This document shows positions 47,914-59,841 of a stretch of 64,000 bases of DNA, piece by piece. Source of the DNA: Avena insularis (Eukaryota; Streptophyta; Magnoliopsida; Poales; Poaceae); the NCBI GenBank assembly GCA_023614405.1, contig CM042696.1:336341211-336405210 (forward strand), in the 5' to 3' direction. Every line of letters starts with the position of its first letter. The first letter of the stretch is position 1. The notes under the pieces were generated by a model, which saw nothing but the letters and a program-made list of their open reading frames with translations, was not told where the DNA came from and made no database searches. A program made the position numbers and the translations under genes.

Positions 47914-48430
47914 TCATGGCAGCGACTGCAACACAACGCCATTTGCAAAAGAGCTCGTCATCCAGCTGTCCAGGAAGTATGCATGCCTCATGTATGCATC
48001 ATGCATGCGGTCCAAGTGGTCTTCAAGTGAAGAGTTCTCTTCCATCTTAATGGAGAGGAAATCTCCCATCAGCTCATGCTCCCACATGCGTGCTTGTTCC
48101 ACGAAATGTGTCCTAGGATGTACCATCACTGTATGAGGGTCAACATTACCCATGACTGGTCACAGCTCTTCCACCATCCCGAAACGCATCGTCACTAATA
48201 TTAAGGAGGCCATCTCACGATGGTAATAGCGATTTTTTCCTCTGCTCTGGGGTCTCTAAGTCACTTGGCTGATCCAAATCCGTCTTGTTGAGTATATAGT
48301 TGACCACATCATTCTCTCTAAGGAGAATGTGGAGACGCGCAACCCACATAGAGAAGTTCAATCCATATATCCTGAGCTTCTCTCCATCTAACCAATCATC
48401 AATAGGAAAGGTAGCATCGAGGAGAACCAT
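47914..48430 (-). pseudogene. Copia gag-like remnant
   Basis: The start at 48430 gives MVLLDATFPIDDWLDGEKLR then GLNFSMWVARLHILLREND, the start of a Copia gag (UBN2/DUF4219-like). After a frameshift (48214-48154), QARMWEHELMGDFLSIKMEE and SLEDHLDRMHDAYMRHAYF correspond to the gag helical region. No zinc knuckle or protease follows. It lies 1.1 kb from the 5' LTR, as a gag should. Confidence 0.7.
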
Positions 48431-49537
48431 TTTCTACATTTATAATTGCAAAAAGGAATTTAGACTAAGTCTATAATTAAATGAGTTAATATAATAACTC
48501 CACTAAGAAACACCTATTCCCTGAAGGATTCTAGCGATAACATGACCCCTTTTCCCCACATCTCCCCCGATCATCACGACCATCAATGTGGATTCTAGGG
48601 TGGACGCTAAATGTCGGTCACATCATTCATGTGACTCGTGCTCGATCTTTCGACCATCCATGTTCCGAGGCCATGTTTTCACATGCTAGGCTCGCCAACT
48701 CAACCTTAGTGTATTTACCGTGCAACATGTCTTACACCCACTGTATGCGAACATAGATATGTCTGACACCCGATCATCACGACCTGCCTCATACCGAAGA
48801 ACTTTCTTGGTGGTGCACACTAAGAGGGAACACAATCATTGGTAATTATAACAGGGATCATCTTATTATGCTACCCTCGAGTATCTAATGCAAGCACACA
48901 ATAAGATATACAAACAATAACATTTAATGTAAATGCGATGTGATATGGTCCTTCACGTCGCGATCTCCATCTGGCATCACCGGATTCTGGCACCAGGGTT
49001 CCAGCGCCGTAGACACCAGGGTACCGGTGTATTTCTGGCGTGGTAGTCCGTCACCTCTGTGACTATCTACTACTTCGTAACACAAGGTAATCACTTTACC
49101 TTTGCCACAACCATATCACAAAGAAATGCCCTCCTGCAAAACAAAGTGAGACGCCTCCACTTTATCTTTGCATGTTTTACGTGGCTGAATGGGAATTTGC
49201 ACAAGAACCATTCTTACCTACGAACTTTCACCACAACAATGATCAAGTAGTTGTCTATAATATACCCCTTTCGGGGCCCTCCGTTGCAAATGGCATACCA
49301 ACTAATGCGAGAGAGAGACAGACACCCTCCCCCCAAAGCCACTTTATACGGTACGAGCCGTATGTCAAGCATGGACTAGTCTCGCGAATGAACGCGTAAA
49401 GTCGGTTGGGGGCCGCTTCATCAAGTATTACGGAGGTATACACAAGTACACGTGGGAGGGTAACAACTAAAAGATCAACGCACACACGCTACATCTCGTG
49501 TGTTCTAGCCGTAATAGCATTACTATGCATAAATCTA
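48431..49537 (-). other. Copia 5' leader
   Basis: About 1.1 kb between primer site and gag remnant. It has no credible ORF. Confidence 0.5.
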
Positions 49538-49549
49538 GCTCTGATACCA
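49538..49549 (-). other. Copia primer-binding site (initiator tRNA-Met)
   Basis: GCTCTGATACCA, element sense TGGTATCAGAGC, is the complement of the plant initiator tRNA-Met 3' end, one base from the LTR. Confidence 0.9.
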
Positions 49550-49550
49550 C

Positions 49551-51310
49551 TGTAGGGGTTCGCGTATGAAAACAATAAAAAATTACCCTATGCCTCTGAA
49601 CCCCTGATGTTGCCAGTACCTATCTATTAGTAATACAGTAACGGGAGGGGATTTTCACGAACTTACCCTTGAAGACCAAAAAGCATTGTTAACGCTCAGG
49701 AGAGCGGGGTTGATGTAGACGATCCGAAGCCGACCTCAAGGTCGTGTTGAAGTCCTCGTGCTCCTGCAGCTCCAACGACTTCTAGTGCCCCAAGTGTGAC
49801 ACCTCGCAGGGAGTTACACATGTCCGGTGCCTAGCGATGACTCCCGCTTCCCTAATCCAGCCCAGCAGCAGTTGCGGAAGTAGAGCTCCTGGATCCGAAT
49901 CCCACGGTGCAACGGCACTCTGCGGTGAAGATGTCTCTCGTTCGCGCAGTCCCAACTTGGGACCATGGTCATGGGAGAGAGAGAGAGAGAAATATCAATT
50001 GGAGGTCTCCCCAAAAGTGAGGAAAACTTTATTGAATATTGTGTGTAATTTCTGGTCAAAATACCCCACTATATATAGGGGAAGGGGGAGGTACTACCTC
50101 CCTCAAAGTCCCGGGGTGGGACTAAAGGAGGAGGAGGTAGGGGGAGGCCCTGTCGGCCAGCCCCCACCATGGGCCCCATGTGGGGAAGGGCCACTAGGGC
50201 CACCGGCCACTCCTCTTGGGCCCTTTCCCCTCCGGGATTTGGCCCATTAAGCCTTTTTGACCTTTAATTGATATTATCTTTATTAATAATTTTTTATAAA
50301 TGATTAAATCATTATTTAACATTCATTCACATATTACTTAATATCCGTGGCTATGGAACACCTTCCACCTCCAGTCCGAACATCCTCCGGACTTACCAAA
50401 ACCCTTCCAGTTTTCTCTCTTCTCTTCTTCGGTGATTCTACCGATCATATAAACACTCTCTAAGCATCACCAAGCCCTTAAGCGTGATACCCCACGGTTC
50501 GGGAACACTCCATAGATGGTCGAGACACTCCCGGACCAATGATCGGTAGAGGGACCTGGATGGCCATGTGAGCCCTGTGTATTCCACGAAGATCTTTTGT
50601 CGTTTGAACCATGACTATCGCTCTTATTCCTTTTGTTTCTCGATACTTGCATTGCCCAAGATCTGATCAATGAAATCACCATACCATGTTCAATCTCGTT
50701 ACCGAACAATGCTACTTGACTCGTTTCGACAAGTGATATCACTGTGATCAAATCACACGTTGTGCAGCTATTGGATATAACTTCTCCAAGTGGGCCCTCG
50801 AGTTTCTTCCTGTCACGCGGATGGACAAATCCCGCTCTTGACATATATTGCCCTATTTTTCCTCCAAATAACTTAACACACCTTTATGATCATTGTATTA
50901 CCAAGTGACGTTTGATGCTATCTAAGCACTCTCGAGAGACAGTGATTGATATAGCATCATGGTCTAAGGAATAGTCTACTAGGTCTATTCTAATCATCGT
51001 AACTTGAACTTCGTGACATGATCAGGTCACGATGTTTAGGTTGGGTATTGGTTCATCATCTCATTCATAGAATGAGATGATTCCATTTCCAAGTGGCATA
51101 AATGCCACATGATCAGGAAACCTTGATCATCTATTGACCAATGAACTAGTGACTAGAGTTTCACTGGGAACCTCTAGTTGTTTATATATCACACGTGTAT
51201 TGATGTTTTCTTTCAATACAGTTATAGCATGATATAAAACTTAATCATAAACTTTATGAAATATGATAATAATCCTTATTATTATTTGTCTCTAGGGAAT
51301 AATTTCAACA
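49551..51310 (-). repeat. Copia 5' LTR
   Basis: 1760 bp from TGTAGGGGTTCGCGTATGAA to AATTTCAACA. A CCACTATATATAGGGG box (near 50065) matches the one at 23372 in the other LTR and is a likely TATA region on the element strand. Confidence 0.9.
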
Positions 51311-51315
51311 GTTAC

Positions 51316-54019
51316 TATATTAACATTAGGACGAACAAGTAGATAGAAATTATAATGGTATACCTCGTGAACGTCTAGAGTGGATGCAAACACATATGCA
51401 AAGTGACATAAAAATTGCCATGGACTACATAATAGAAGGTATATACTTCTGCTATAGAAATTATAATTGAGAAACTTGAATTTATAGAATAGGGAATGGA
51501 GATAACCATGTTTAGTGCCTTAAATTTTCAAATTTACTATTATGTCCATTCAAAAAAATAAGGCGTATAAATTTGAATAAGTTTATAGAACATACCAGGA
51601 ACATCGATCATTCCCAACCAATGCCATTCGACACAATTTGACATATATTTTCAGAGACACAAATGCCATAAATTAACCTGTAATATATTTTTCTATCAAC
51701 TTGGTCCAAGTTATCATTGTTTGACTTTAAAAAAGTATAGGTCTTCTTGTATGGAACGGATGTAGTACATAATAGGAGGAAGTTACTGTCAGAGCTTAAT
51801 GGAAATGAGATAGAAATTATAATAGAATAACTTGCAGAGGTAATGAAAAACCAACAAGTTCAATGAAACAAAAATTAGGATGAACTATATAAGAGAAGAC
51901 TTTACTGTTGTTGCTTATAATATGCCTATGAATTGGGAGGAATTGTACCTGGCTATGAACATGGACACCTTCGACGTCACCATAATGAGATGCGTGCAAT
52001 TGTGAGTATTTAACAATCAATGCGTCAATATATACCTATGCATCCATGGTTCTAGATACCAGCTATCTATATAGTTTAAATTTGTTCATATATGTTTGTT
52101 TGTATGTAGGTTATTCTTTGTGAGAGCCAGGACCTTTAAGCATAAAATAATCTTCATCGACCCCGCCATTTCTCTGCATGCGTCCATGGATAGTAACAAA
52201 AGGAATGTCGAGGATTACATCATCAATGTGTTGGAGAAGAGCAAAGATCAAGAACTAATTCTATGGTATTTTAATAAAGAGTAAGCTACCTTAATTAGTA
52301 TTGCATCCTCGTTTATGAATTTGAGTGATCAAGAACTAGTTTATACCAGCGCTTGTACACATAAATATGCATGCATGTTAAATATATTGTCTGGGTAATA
52401 TGCTCATTTTGACAGATGCTCTGTTTTAGTGCCACTAGCAGCCTTCATCAAAGCATCTTTGTGGCTACTATGTTTTCCAACATATGAGCATCATGATGGC
52501 CAACCTGGCTATTCCTAGACCAGAACAACTAGTATGCAAACATTATATTATTATTTTATTGAAATATTCTTCTTTGGTACTGATTTTGATCATGATTTAA
52601 TTTACGTAGTGTCCGCAAATTGAAGAGACGGTACTTCCGATGGCCAAGATAAAAATGATCCCCGCGTGGCTTGCCAAATTTCTGGCTCAACAAGTGGTGA
52701 CAGGTGACAGAGTGTTCCACGCTAAATCCCAGTGAGAGCAAGTATGCCAAATATTGTTATACTAGTCGATTAATGTTAGGGTTCTTGAAACTTTATTACT
52801 TACATGCTTGCTATCTATGTCAATGCTAGTGTAGTGTACATTGATTTGTGTGACACATTCCAAAATTTGTGGTAACTATGTCAGGGTTCTGAGACTTCTC
52901 TTGACAATAAATATAATATTTGTATTCCAGTTGCATTATGAATTATTCCAGACCATCCAAATATTATGGCCGCTGGTAAACACTGTCCGAAGTTGTCTAA
53001 TATAGGTAAGAATCACTAGAGGCGGATGCTTAAAAACATTGTCTCCATGCAAAGTGAACCTAGAGACTGTCGGGAAAAAGGCGGACTCACGCTTGGAAAC
53101 TCTAAGAGATGGTTGTAGGTTGAATCCATCTCAGATTGTAGAGGAGGCTGCTATAATAATCAGTCTCAAAGAGGAAATTTATTAGAGATAGATGAAACAT
53201 GAAGTTGTCTCAGGTTTCAATCTATTGGAGGCGACCCATAATAACAACCGACTCAGGTCGCCTGACTATTGGAGATGGTCTATACTAGGGACCGTCTGAC
53301 GGTGAGGAGTTCTTGCAAGAGGTCATGACTACTATCCATCTCTAGCTCGCACATTTTAGAGGTGTTTCCCTTTTTGCACCATCTGAGCTCGTGTATCTTA
53401 GAGCCGCAAAGGAAAGCCGACTTAGGTGGTGTGCCCTTAGAGGATCTATGCTTGAGTTGGAACGAGAAACTGGCTGAGGCCTATGAGAAATAGACGTCTA
53501 TAAGTAACTAGTACAAAGCAGATTGAAATTACTTAGCATAACTTGTGAACTTGTAGAGCATGGAATGTTAATCTACATGTTCAGTGGCTTAAAACTACTA
53601 ATGAACTCCACAATTACATCCAGCCAGTGTTGTAGCAACAAACGAAGGTAGGTAGGTTTACATGTACAATGAATTAACATTTGCCATAAACTGCATAATA
53701 GTACTTTAGTGCCTTGATTTAACATAGACTACACTAAATTTATTAAGGAAAAGTAGGATATCAATTAAGCCACTATTGAGGTAGGAATTTGCAACCAATA
53801 TAGAAATACAGTTCACTTTCGCTGCTTAAACATTCTACATTGGAACGAACAAGTAGATCTGGTTTACCAAGGTCACAACATCGTACATGCATACACTGCA
53901 TCTTTGTGAGGTGCCCCGGTAGTGGTGAGTCACGCTGAAGTAGATAGATCATGGCGACATCGGTGAAGTAGATCTGTGGAGGTCGATGATGGGTCTGGCT
54001 TGCTGGACAAGATGGGTGG
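51316..54019. repeat. Host stretch with degenerate tandem repeats (right half)
   Basis: The units headed by AGATAGAAATTATAATAGAAT continue (51331, 51456, 51810, about 53520), with CCATGGACTACATAATAGAAG and similar tails. Around 53000-53480 a GC-richer block has repeated TCTCAAAGAGG, GGAGGCGACC and GACTCAGGTCGCC words, like CACTA subterminal sequence. A CACTA element is my best guess, but I could not find paired CACTA termini. Confidence 0.5.
52111..52281 (+). pseudogene. Exon of a possible Ulp1-like transposon protein
   Basis: Between a good acceptor (TTTGTATGTAG) and donor (AAAGAG|TAAGC region) an open stretch reads FKHKIIFIDPAISLHASMDS then VEDYIINVLEKSKDQELI. This resembles the segment just ahead of the catalytic domain in Ulp1-protease-like proteins carried by grass CACTA and MULE elements. 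No His-Asp-Cys catalytic residues can be seen in this exon. Flanking exons are unclear. Family assignment is tentative. Confidence 0.35.
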
Positions 54020-55482
54020 TGATGTCTGCAATTGTACAGATTGTTTGTAGCTAGTTTCGAAGTAGGATATCGATCCCATAGGTAGCCCAAAGGTAAGTGT
54101 TTATGGGTGAAGTCTCTATCACACCCGAAGTTGTCACAGGTCTTCGAGTGAATTAACTGCAAGTATTGAAATAACAAGAGGGTTTTGATTAAATGAGATG
54201 TATTTAAATAAAACTAAGATGTAAACTTCAGAAATATAAAGCATAAAAGTAAAGAACGACTTGGTTGTTTGTTGTTTTCTGTAGATGGCAAAAGAAGGTG
54301 CGGAGAGATTCAGTTCATGGTGATAGTGACTGTGCCAGGTGGATGCATGATAAATGTAATAATTATAATCTTATAAATATATGTGTAGGCGAGCAACCCA
54401 TAATTAATCGGACCTCATCTTGGTAGATTTTATCCCAACTTCAATAATCCTACTAGCCTGTTACCAAAACCATGGTTAGACACTAGACGATTAAGACCCT
54501 TTAGGTTGCTTAGAGATTAAGCTCCTTGGATCGGACTAATGCAATAAGCATAGTGGTTCCTCGTTATCCACGAGTCTACTAGTTTTCCATTGATATCCCC
54601 GTATCACCCGGGGCTTGCCGGTCCGCTAGCGAACAAGATCTTATCTATGTAGAACAAAGCATCATATTGTCTGGACCCTTAATTGGTCAACAAGCATTAG
54701 GCATCCCACAGATAGTCAAGCACACATAATATAGTAATTAGAATCAATCACAAACTAATGGAGAATATATGAAGGCACATGACATCTCACCAATTCCCTA
54801 CATCTCCCACACCCAAGGAACTTACTCACACATGAGAGAAGAACGGATCATCGATATAATTAAATAAAGGGAATTCGTCTTTATATTACCGTGGAGATCC
54901 ACAATAAGGATCGAAAAATATCCAACACAATTCAAGATGGGAAGAAACAATCTCAAACCCTAGTCTTGCAAGGTGAAGATCCCTCTCTCTCTCAAGTACA
55001 AGTAGTGGCTATGGGGGTGTATTGGCTAGGAGGTCGAAGATCGTGAAGCGAGATGAAGAACGTCTTCCCCTTATTCTTCGGATCTCTTCTTTCTCCTTTC
55101 TGGATGGTATCGCGGCTGTTGTGTTGTGTTTTTGCCTCCCGTCCCTTCATGGAAGTTGTCCCTTTTGACAAGACAGAGGCAGCGGCAGCTATACGGCAGG
55201 AACTATATGCCCGAAAAAATATTCCCGCCATATAGTTGCTCGTTAAAGCCTCTGTATGCTCCCCTCGAGTGCTTCCAAAGAGAGACTTTCTTGTTTTCTC
55301 CAGAATATTGTGTTTCTCTAGTTAAAACCTTCTGTTGACATTTAGAACCTAAAACACATATCAAAAACCAAGTTTTCTTTGCTACCGAAGTATTAGCGTT
55401 AGGTAAAGCTACAAAACGATCAAATCTAGGTGAAAACCATCAATAAAAGCCATCAAAAATGTATCGAATCTCACAACTATCA
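54020..55482 (-). mobile_element. Solo LTR, same family as LTRs A-C
   Basis: 1463 bp from TGATGTCTGCAATTGTACAG to CACAACTATCA, with flanking GGTGG (54015-54019) and GGCGG (55483-55487), a target duplication with one change. There is no internal domain. It carries the same CTATACGGC...CCATATAGTT stem-loop motif (55189-55235) as the tandem. Confidence 0.88.
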
Positions 55483-56514
55483 GGCGGTGAATGAGATTTG
55501 GTGTAGTGCATGATATCGTCGGTGAAGCAGATATATGGCTACTGATTATGGATTCGTCACACTACACAAGAGCATCGGTGAAGCAAATCATGTGTAGGGG
55601 ACTGTTGCGTCCATGAAGTAGATCGAATGTAGCGCACACCAGCGTAGGTGAAGCAAGTCAGGTGTTGTGGACAAGGGAGTCGGCAAACTAACACGATGGT
55701 GTGGACGAGGGTGTCAGTGAACTAGGTTTGGCAAGGTGGACGTCGGCGGATCTGATAGACTGGTGAGGAGTATATGGTATCGAGGTATGACGTGTAGACC
55801 GTCAAAGTGTGGTGGGAATGTTACGGTGTGGTGGTGTAGGAGCCGAAGGTGAGATAGAGGGTTTGGTGTGTCATGTAGGTCGATGAAGTGCGGCGGGGAT
55901 TTTCCGGTGCGGTGGTGCAGGAGCTAGAGGTGAGATAGGGGGTTGGGTGGTGTGTACGCCAGTGCGGCGGGGATGTTCCCGTACGTTGGTGCAGGAGCCA
56001 GAGGTGAGATATGGGTTATGGTTTTTCGAAGGATCTATGAGGGAAATGGCATCAGTGGAAGGTGGACTAACCAGCTTCAGATATATGGGGAGAGAAAAAA
56101 TATGAATGATATCCATGCACCGACTTTAGTAGTACACCATTGTAAGGGGTCAAAAAGAAATTTCATACTACTAAAACTTGGGTCGTGATCACGCAAAATA
56201 TATCGGTGGAGGTGAGGCGGGGATTTGGTCTGGGATTTTGAATTTGGACTTATTGTACAAAAGATATAGAAAATTAATATCATATCCTATATATCTATAG
56301 TCCAATGACTATAAAATTAGTTTACTGTGATGTCCTAACCCTTGCAGATACGAAGTATTTCTGGACCCTTTTCTGCAAGAATAGGGTCTTTGCCTTCGGC
56401 TTAATTATGTGCTACCTCTGACTCTAATAAGTTCTTACCGTAGTAGTATCATAGGAAGTAAAATGCTTAAGAGACAACCTCTCCAATGGATTATCTCTTA
56501 AGTGTTGTCTCTAA
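55483..56514. repeat. Degenerate GTGAAGCAGAT repeats and three ~80-bp tandem units
   Basis: From 55483 to 55740 words like TCGGTGAAGCAGAT recur (also just left of the solo LTR, near 53960, so the LTR split this array). Units 55801-55879, 55880-55960 and 55961-56015 share GTGCGGCGGGGATGTT..CGGTG and GTGCAGGAGC.AGAGGTGAGATA. At 56470-56512 a short inverted repeat AGAGACAAC...GTTGTCTCT may be a MITE remnant. No gene is evident. Confidence 0.55.
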
Positions 56515-57752
56515 TTTTTTTTGAACGGTGAAAGGGTCTAGAAGACCCCAGAAGCTGCATATAGAAACATGTGGCAGGTACAAGAAATCAGGAGGCCTTT
56601 TACATCGAGCACCCTAGCCAGGCTAGAGAAAACAGAAAAGGGCCTCCAAAAAGAAAAAAGCACCCTAGGACTAAAAGGTAAAAAGCAATCGAGTCCCAAA
56701 GAGCCTCCACCACCAAACTCGGGCGACCTCCAGCCAACGGCGAGGTCAGGGTCTCTTGCTCGTGACGCCCATCGAACCGGAGATGAAACAAAACTGCCAA
56801 CCCTCCCGTACCTGGCAGGGACGAACCACTTGCCAAGAACACGAGGCCGAGCACCAGCGCCGCGCTTCAGATAAGGGCCTCCCATGGAGGTTGGATCCTG
56901 AGGCTGCCTTTCGGCCAGAACGGGCAGCAGTCTGATAGCTCTCATGCTGCCAATGGACCACTGCGAGGAAGATCTTGAGGACGCAGCTTCCACTGTCTTC
57001 AGCTTCGTCTTCCGCATCAAGGCGCCTAGCCTCCTATCCCGCACCACCACGGCAGGCCGAAAGAAGGAGAGGAGACTCGACGTCAAACACGCCGCCGAAG
57101 AACCAACGAGATTTATTGATGAGCTGCCGAAAAACAGCCTCCCACTACAAGCTTCAGCCATTGAAGCTAGAAGAAGGGGGTTAGCCAGCGACCTCCCGAC
57201 ACCGCTCACACACGCCGCGGAGTAACTCGGAGGCAAACCCATACTCATCCACCCGCCAGGCTCCGACCCCCTCCCCCCGCTGCCACGGCCGGCCAGAGGG
57301 GAGACAGAACCTCGCCGCTGCTATAGAAGGGCGAAGCCCAAAGGACGACGAAGAAGAGGCGGTGCGCTGCAGTCCCCTCCTCCCTCACCACCATCGCCAG
57401 CCGAGGAGAAGAGCTGCAGCCACCAGAACAACATCGCCCCAAACGCTGGCTTATTTGCAGAGATCCCTCTCACCAGCACCACCACCGCCGGCAGCCACCA
57501 ATCGACCACCACCGCAGCGACGAACTGGTTGAGGCTGCTCCAGATCTGGCCGGCAAGAACTGGAGCCCTACTCTAACAAGACGGGACTGAGCCCGAGCCT
57601 ACTCTATAGCAACCTACAGGCGGCCAGCAGCCCTCCCCCCATCCCCTCTGGCCGGTAGGGCCGCCGGAGAAGAGTAGGCGAGGCGACGGTGATTTTGGGC
57701 TGCTTTCAAGGAGAGAGAACGGGGCTGGGTTGGGGAAGGCATTTTCCCTGCC
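56515..57752 (-). mobile_element. Poly(A)-tailed retro-insert (LINE-like or retrocopy)
   Basis: On the minus strand this ~1.24-kb GC-rich insert ends in CACCGTTC then eight A. CTCTAA flanks both ends (56509-56514 and 57753-57758), compatible with a short target duplication. A 236-codon minus frame (57248-56538) covers half of it but has no recognised domain. It may be a 5'-truncated or non-autonomous LINE, or a retrocopied transcript. Confidence 0.45.
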
Positions 57753-57758
57753 CTCTAA

Positions 57759-58400
57759 ATTTAATGATATTAAAGACAAACATGCGTGTGATTGGGATAC
57801 TAGAAATTGTTAGTCTACATCTGCGGGGAAGAGGTGTACCTACTAGTCTAGCTACCATCAGTAACTGTTTGTCTATCATACTACTAAGGTTGGACATAGT
57901 GGGTATAGTAACTTGGACTAGTAACACGCATATCTATCTATCTATCTATCTATCTATCTGTACTATAATTTGTTTTGAGGTAGGTTAGTATACACTATTT
58001 TTGGTTCCAAATTTTTTCTGGACCTTTTTGCCCCTGATAATTTAGATAAATTACCCACCATTGCCACCCGTGAGTGAAATTGAACGGTTCCAGGGATAAG
58101 AAAAATCCCCGTCCCCACACGACGACTCCCTTGAGCGGAACTCACATCTCAGTCGGTGGAACGACACATCACCATCTGAATTAGTGGCATCGCTGCTAAT
58201 GGACTCGACTGCATCTTCAACCAAAACGGAATTCCCACTCTCACGTTGGGCCCCCGGCACCATCGCGACCATGAAATTGTTCAACATTCGTGCAAGGTCC
58301 ACTGGTCAACCCTTCCAACGATTTTGCATTTTACCCCTTGCAAAAATATAAAATATCTACACCACTCTTGGACAAGATAAAAATATAAACCCTAACCTAA
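57759..58400. other. Unassigned sequence with a TATC microsatellite
   Basis: It holds (TATC)7 at 57931-57958 and otherwise no repeat or ORF that I recognise. The TACTACTAAG and ACTAGTAACACGCAT words near 57880-57930 resemble known small repeat ends in Triticeae. Confidence 0.35.
57931..57958. repeat. (TATC)7 microsatellite
   Basis: Seven perfect TATC units followed by TG. Confidence 0.9.
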
Positions 58401-58880
58401 CCCATCCCATACCGACGCTTCCCCCACCTCGCGCGCCGCTAACCCCTCCTCCACCTCATCGCCTCCTCCACCCCTCCTCCACCCTGTCGCGCCAGCCACC
58501 CCTCCTCCCCAGCTGCGCCCTCCTCCGATGCAGCTCGCCATCTCGAGCTCCCAGCCATCCTAAAACGCGGCATCGCGAGATCCGGCGACGACCACTCCAC
58601 GTGTGGCCTCCCCTGCCTCGCGACCGCGCCCACCTTCCTCCACCTTGTCGGTCGCGCTCGCCGCAAGATCCGGCGACGACCACTCCATGCGCCTCCTCTC
58701 CGACGAGGCTACCCCTCCCCCGACGCGCCTCCTCAGATGCGCCTCCTCGGACATGGCTCCGCCCTCCTCCGACGCGGCTCCCCCTCCCCCGACGTGCCTT
58801 CTCCTCCGACGCGGCTCCCCTCCCCCGACGCGCCTCCTCCTCCGACGCGGCTCCCCTCCCCCGAGATGTCGTCCCGATGC
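58400..58880. repeat. GC-rich low-complexity block
   Basis: Repeats of CTCCTCCGACGCGGCTCCCC and CTCCCCCGACGCGC run from about 58690 to 58870, with CTCCTCC- and CCACC-rich DNA before. Open frames occur on all frames because of composition, so none is called. Confidence 0.6.
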
Positions 58881-59148
58881 AGCTCCTCGTCCAGATCTTG
58901 GACGAATACTTATTTCAGATTCGTTTTTTGAGATTCGTTTTTGCTGCGTTGGATCTTGGACGAATTTTTTTTAACTTTCTAGAGATTCGTTTTTGGTTTT
59001 GCTGGAGCCAGACCTAGGCTACCCGACCATGGATCCCATCCTCGATGGATCTGCTGGAGCCAGACCTTCCTATGGATCATGTACGCAGAAACTTGTAATA
59101 ATATACTAAAACTTGGATGAATCTTTCAAGTTTTGTTGGATTTCTTGT

Positions 59149-59310
59149 ATGGATATGGTAAGAAACTTGTATGTATCTATGGATTTCAAATTTTCTATGG
59201 ATTACTATGTATTTCTTGTATGGATCTCGGTAAGAAACTTGTATGTATTTTCTATGGATTACTATGTATTTGTTGTGTGGATCTCGGTAAGAAACTTGTA
59301 TGAATCTCAT
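59149..59310. repeat. Short tandem repeats of AAGAAACTTGTATG units
   Basis: AAGAAACTTGTATG recurs near 59160, 59231 and 59289, each followed by TCTATGGATTACTATGTATT except the last. Unit length is about 57-70 bases. Confidence 0.7.
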
Positions 59311-59700
59311 ATGTATTACAGAGTGTGACATGGAAAAAACCTATTATCCATGAACAGTGAATTATCTACTAATTTTTTTCTTTGATCTTTGTTAATACGG
59401 GTGTTGAATCTTGAATGGAACAATGAGTTTAAAAAATATTGAATTGGTCTCTGCTGAATTTTGTCTGAACGATGCTGAATCTTTTAGGAAATATGCATGA
59501 AACTGTGATAAAATTGATAAGAAACCAATTTGGTTTTGTTAATTGGTACATGTTGCACACGTATAAAAATTTATACTAATTAAAATTGGTCAAGTAAAAA
59601 TTCATTGATAAACTTGTTTTATGTGAAACACCATCGTTCTATGTAAAAAAAAACATAGGGAGCATAATGCAACTGGACTTGAGAACATAGTCTGTACAGG
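59311..59700. other. AT-rich stretch without a gene
   Basis: Nothing recognised. AT-rich with scattered short stop-interrupted frames. Confidence 0.4.
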
Positions 59701-59726
59701 TGGGAGGGAAAATCTGCAAATTCTTT

Positions 59727-59796
59727 AGCACGAATCTCCAACATTTGGATGGTGAAGATGGTGCACGAATCTCCAACATTTGGATGGTGAAGATGG
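59727..59796. repeat. Two tandem copies of a 35-bp unit
   Basis: GCACGAATCTCCAACATTTG followed by GATGGTGAAGATGGT occurs twice in direct tandem (about 59727 and 59761), near identical. Confidence 0.75.
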
Positions 59797-59841
59797 TGCC
59801 GGGGCCCAACTTACAGGGATTGCATTTGTGATCTTCGACCG

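Larger units (their letters stand above)
22862..51310 (-). mobile_element. Copia LTR retrotransposon, host of nested elements
   Basis: LTRs lie at 22862-24643 and 49551-51310, flanked by perfect 5-bp duplications GTTAC (22857-22861 and 51311-51315). The primer site is complementary to initiator tRNA-Met (TGGTATCAGAGC in element sense) next to the right LTR. The polypurine tract GTGCAAGTGGGAGAC (element sense) is next to the left LTR. After removing the nested cluster (27304-47504 plus 5-bp duplication), about 8.2 kb remain. Only gag-like remnants are coding; no RT, RNase H or integrase can be found, so it was probably non-autonomous. Confidence 0.9.

Noticed and set aside
49538..49549. Possible tRNA gene because of the tRNA-Met match
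   Set aside because: Only the 12-base primer complement is present, next to an LTR; no cloverleaf.
57245..57512. Minus ORFs in GC-rich sequence
   Set aside because: Short, low-complexity, overlapping in different frames; treated as part of the retro-insert.
58439..59017. Several overlapping ORFs in both strands
   Set aside because: Produced by CTCC/GACGCG repeat composition; no domain and no consistent frame.
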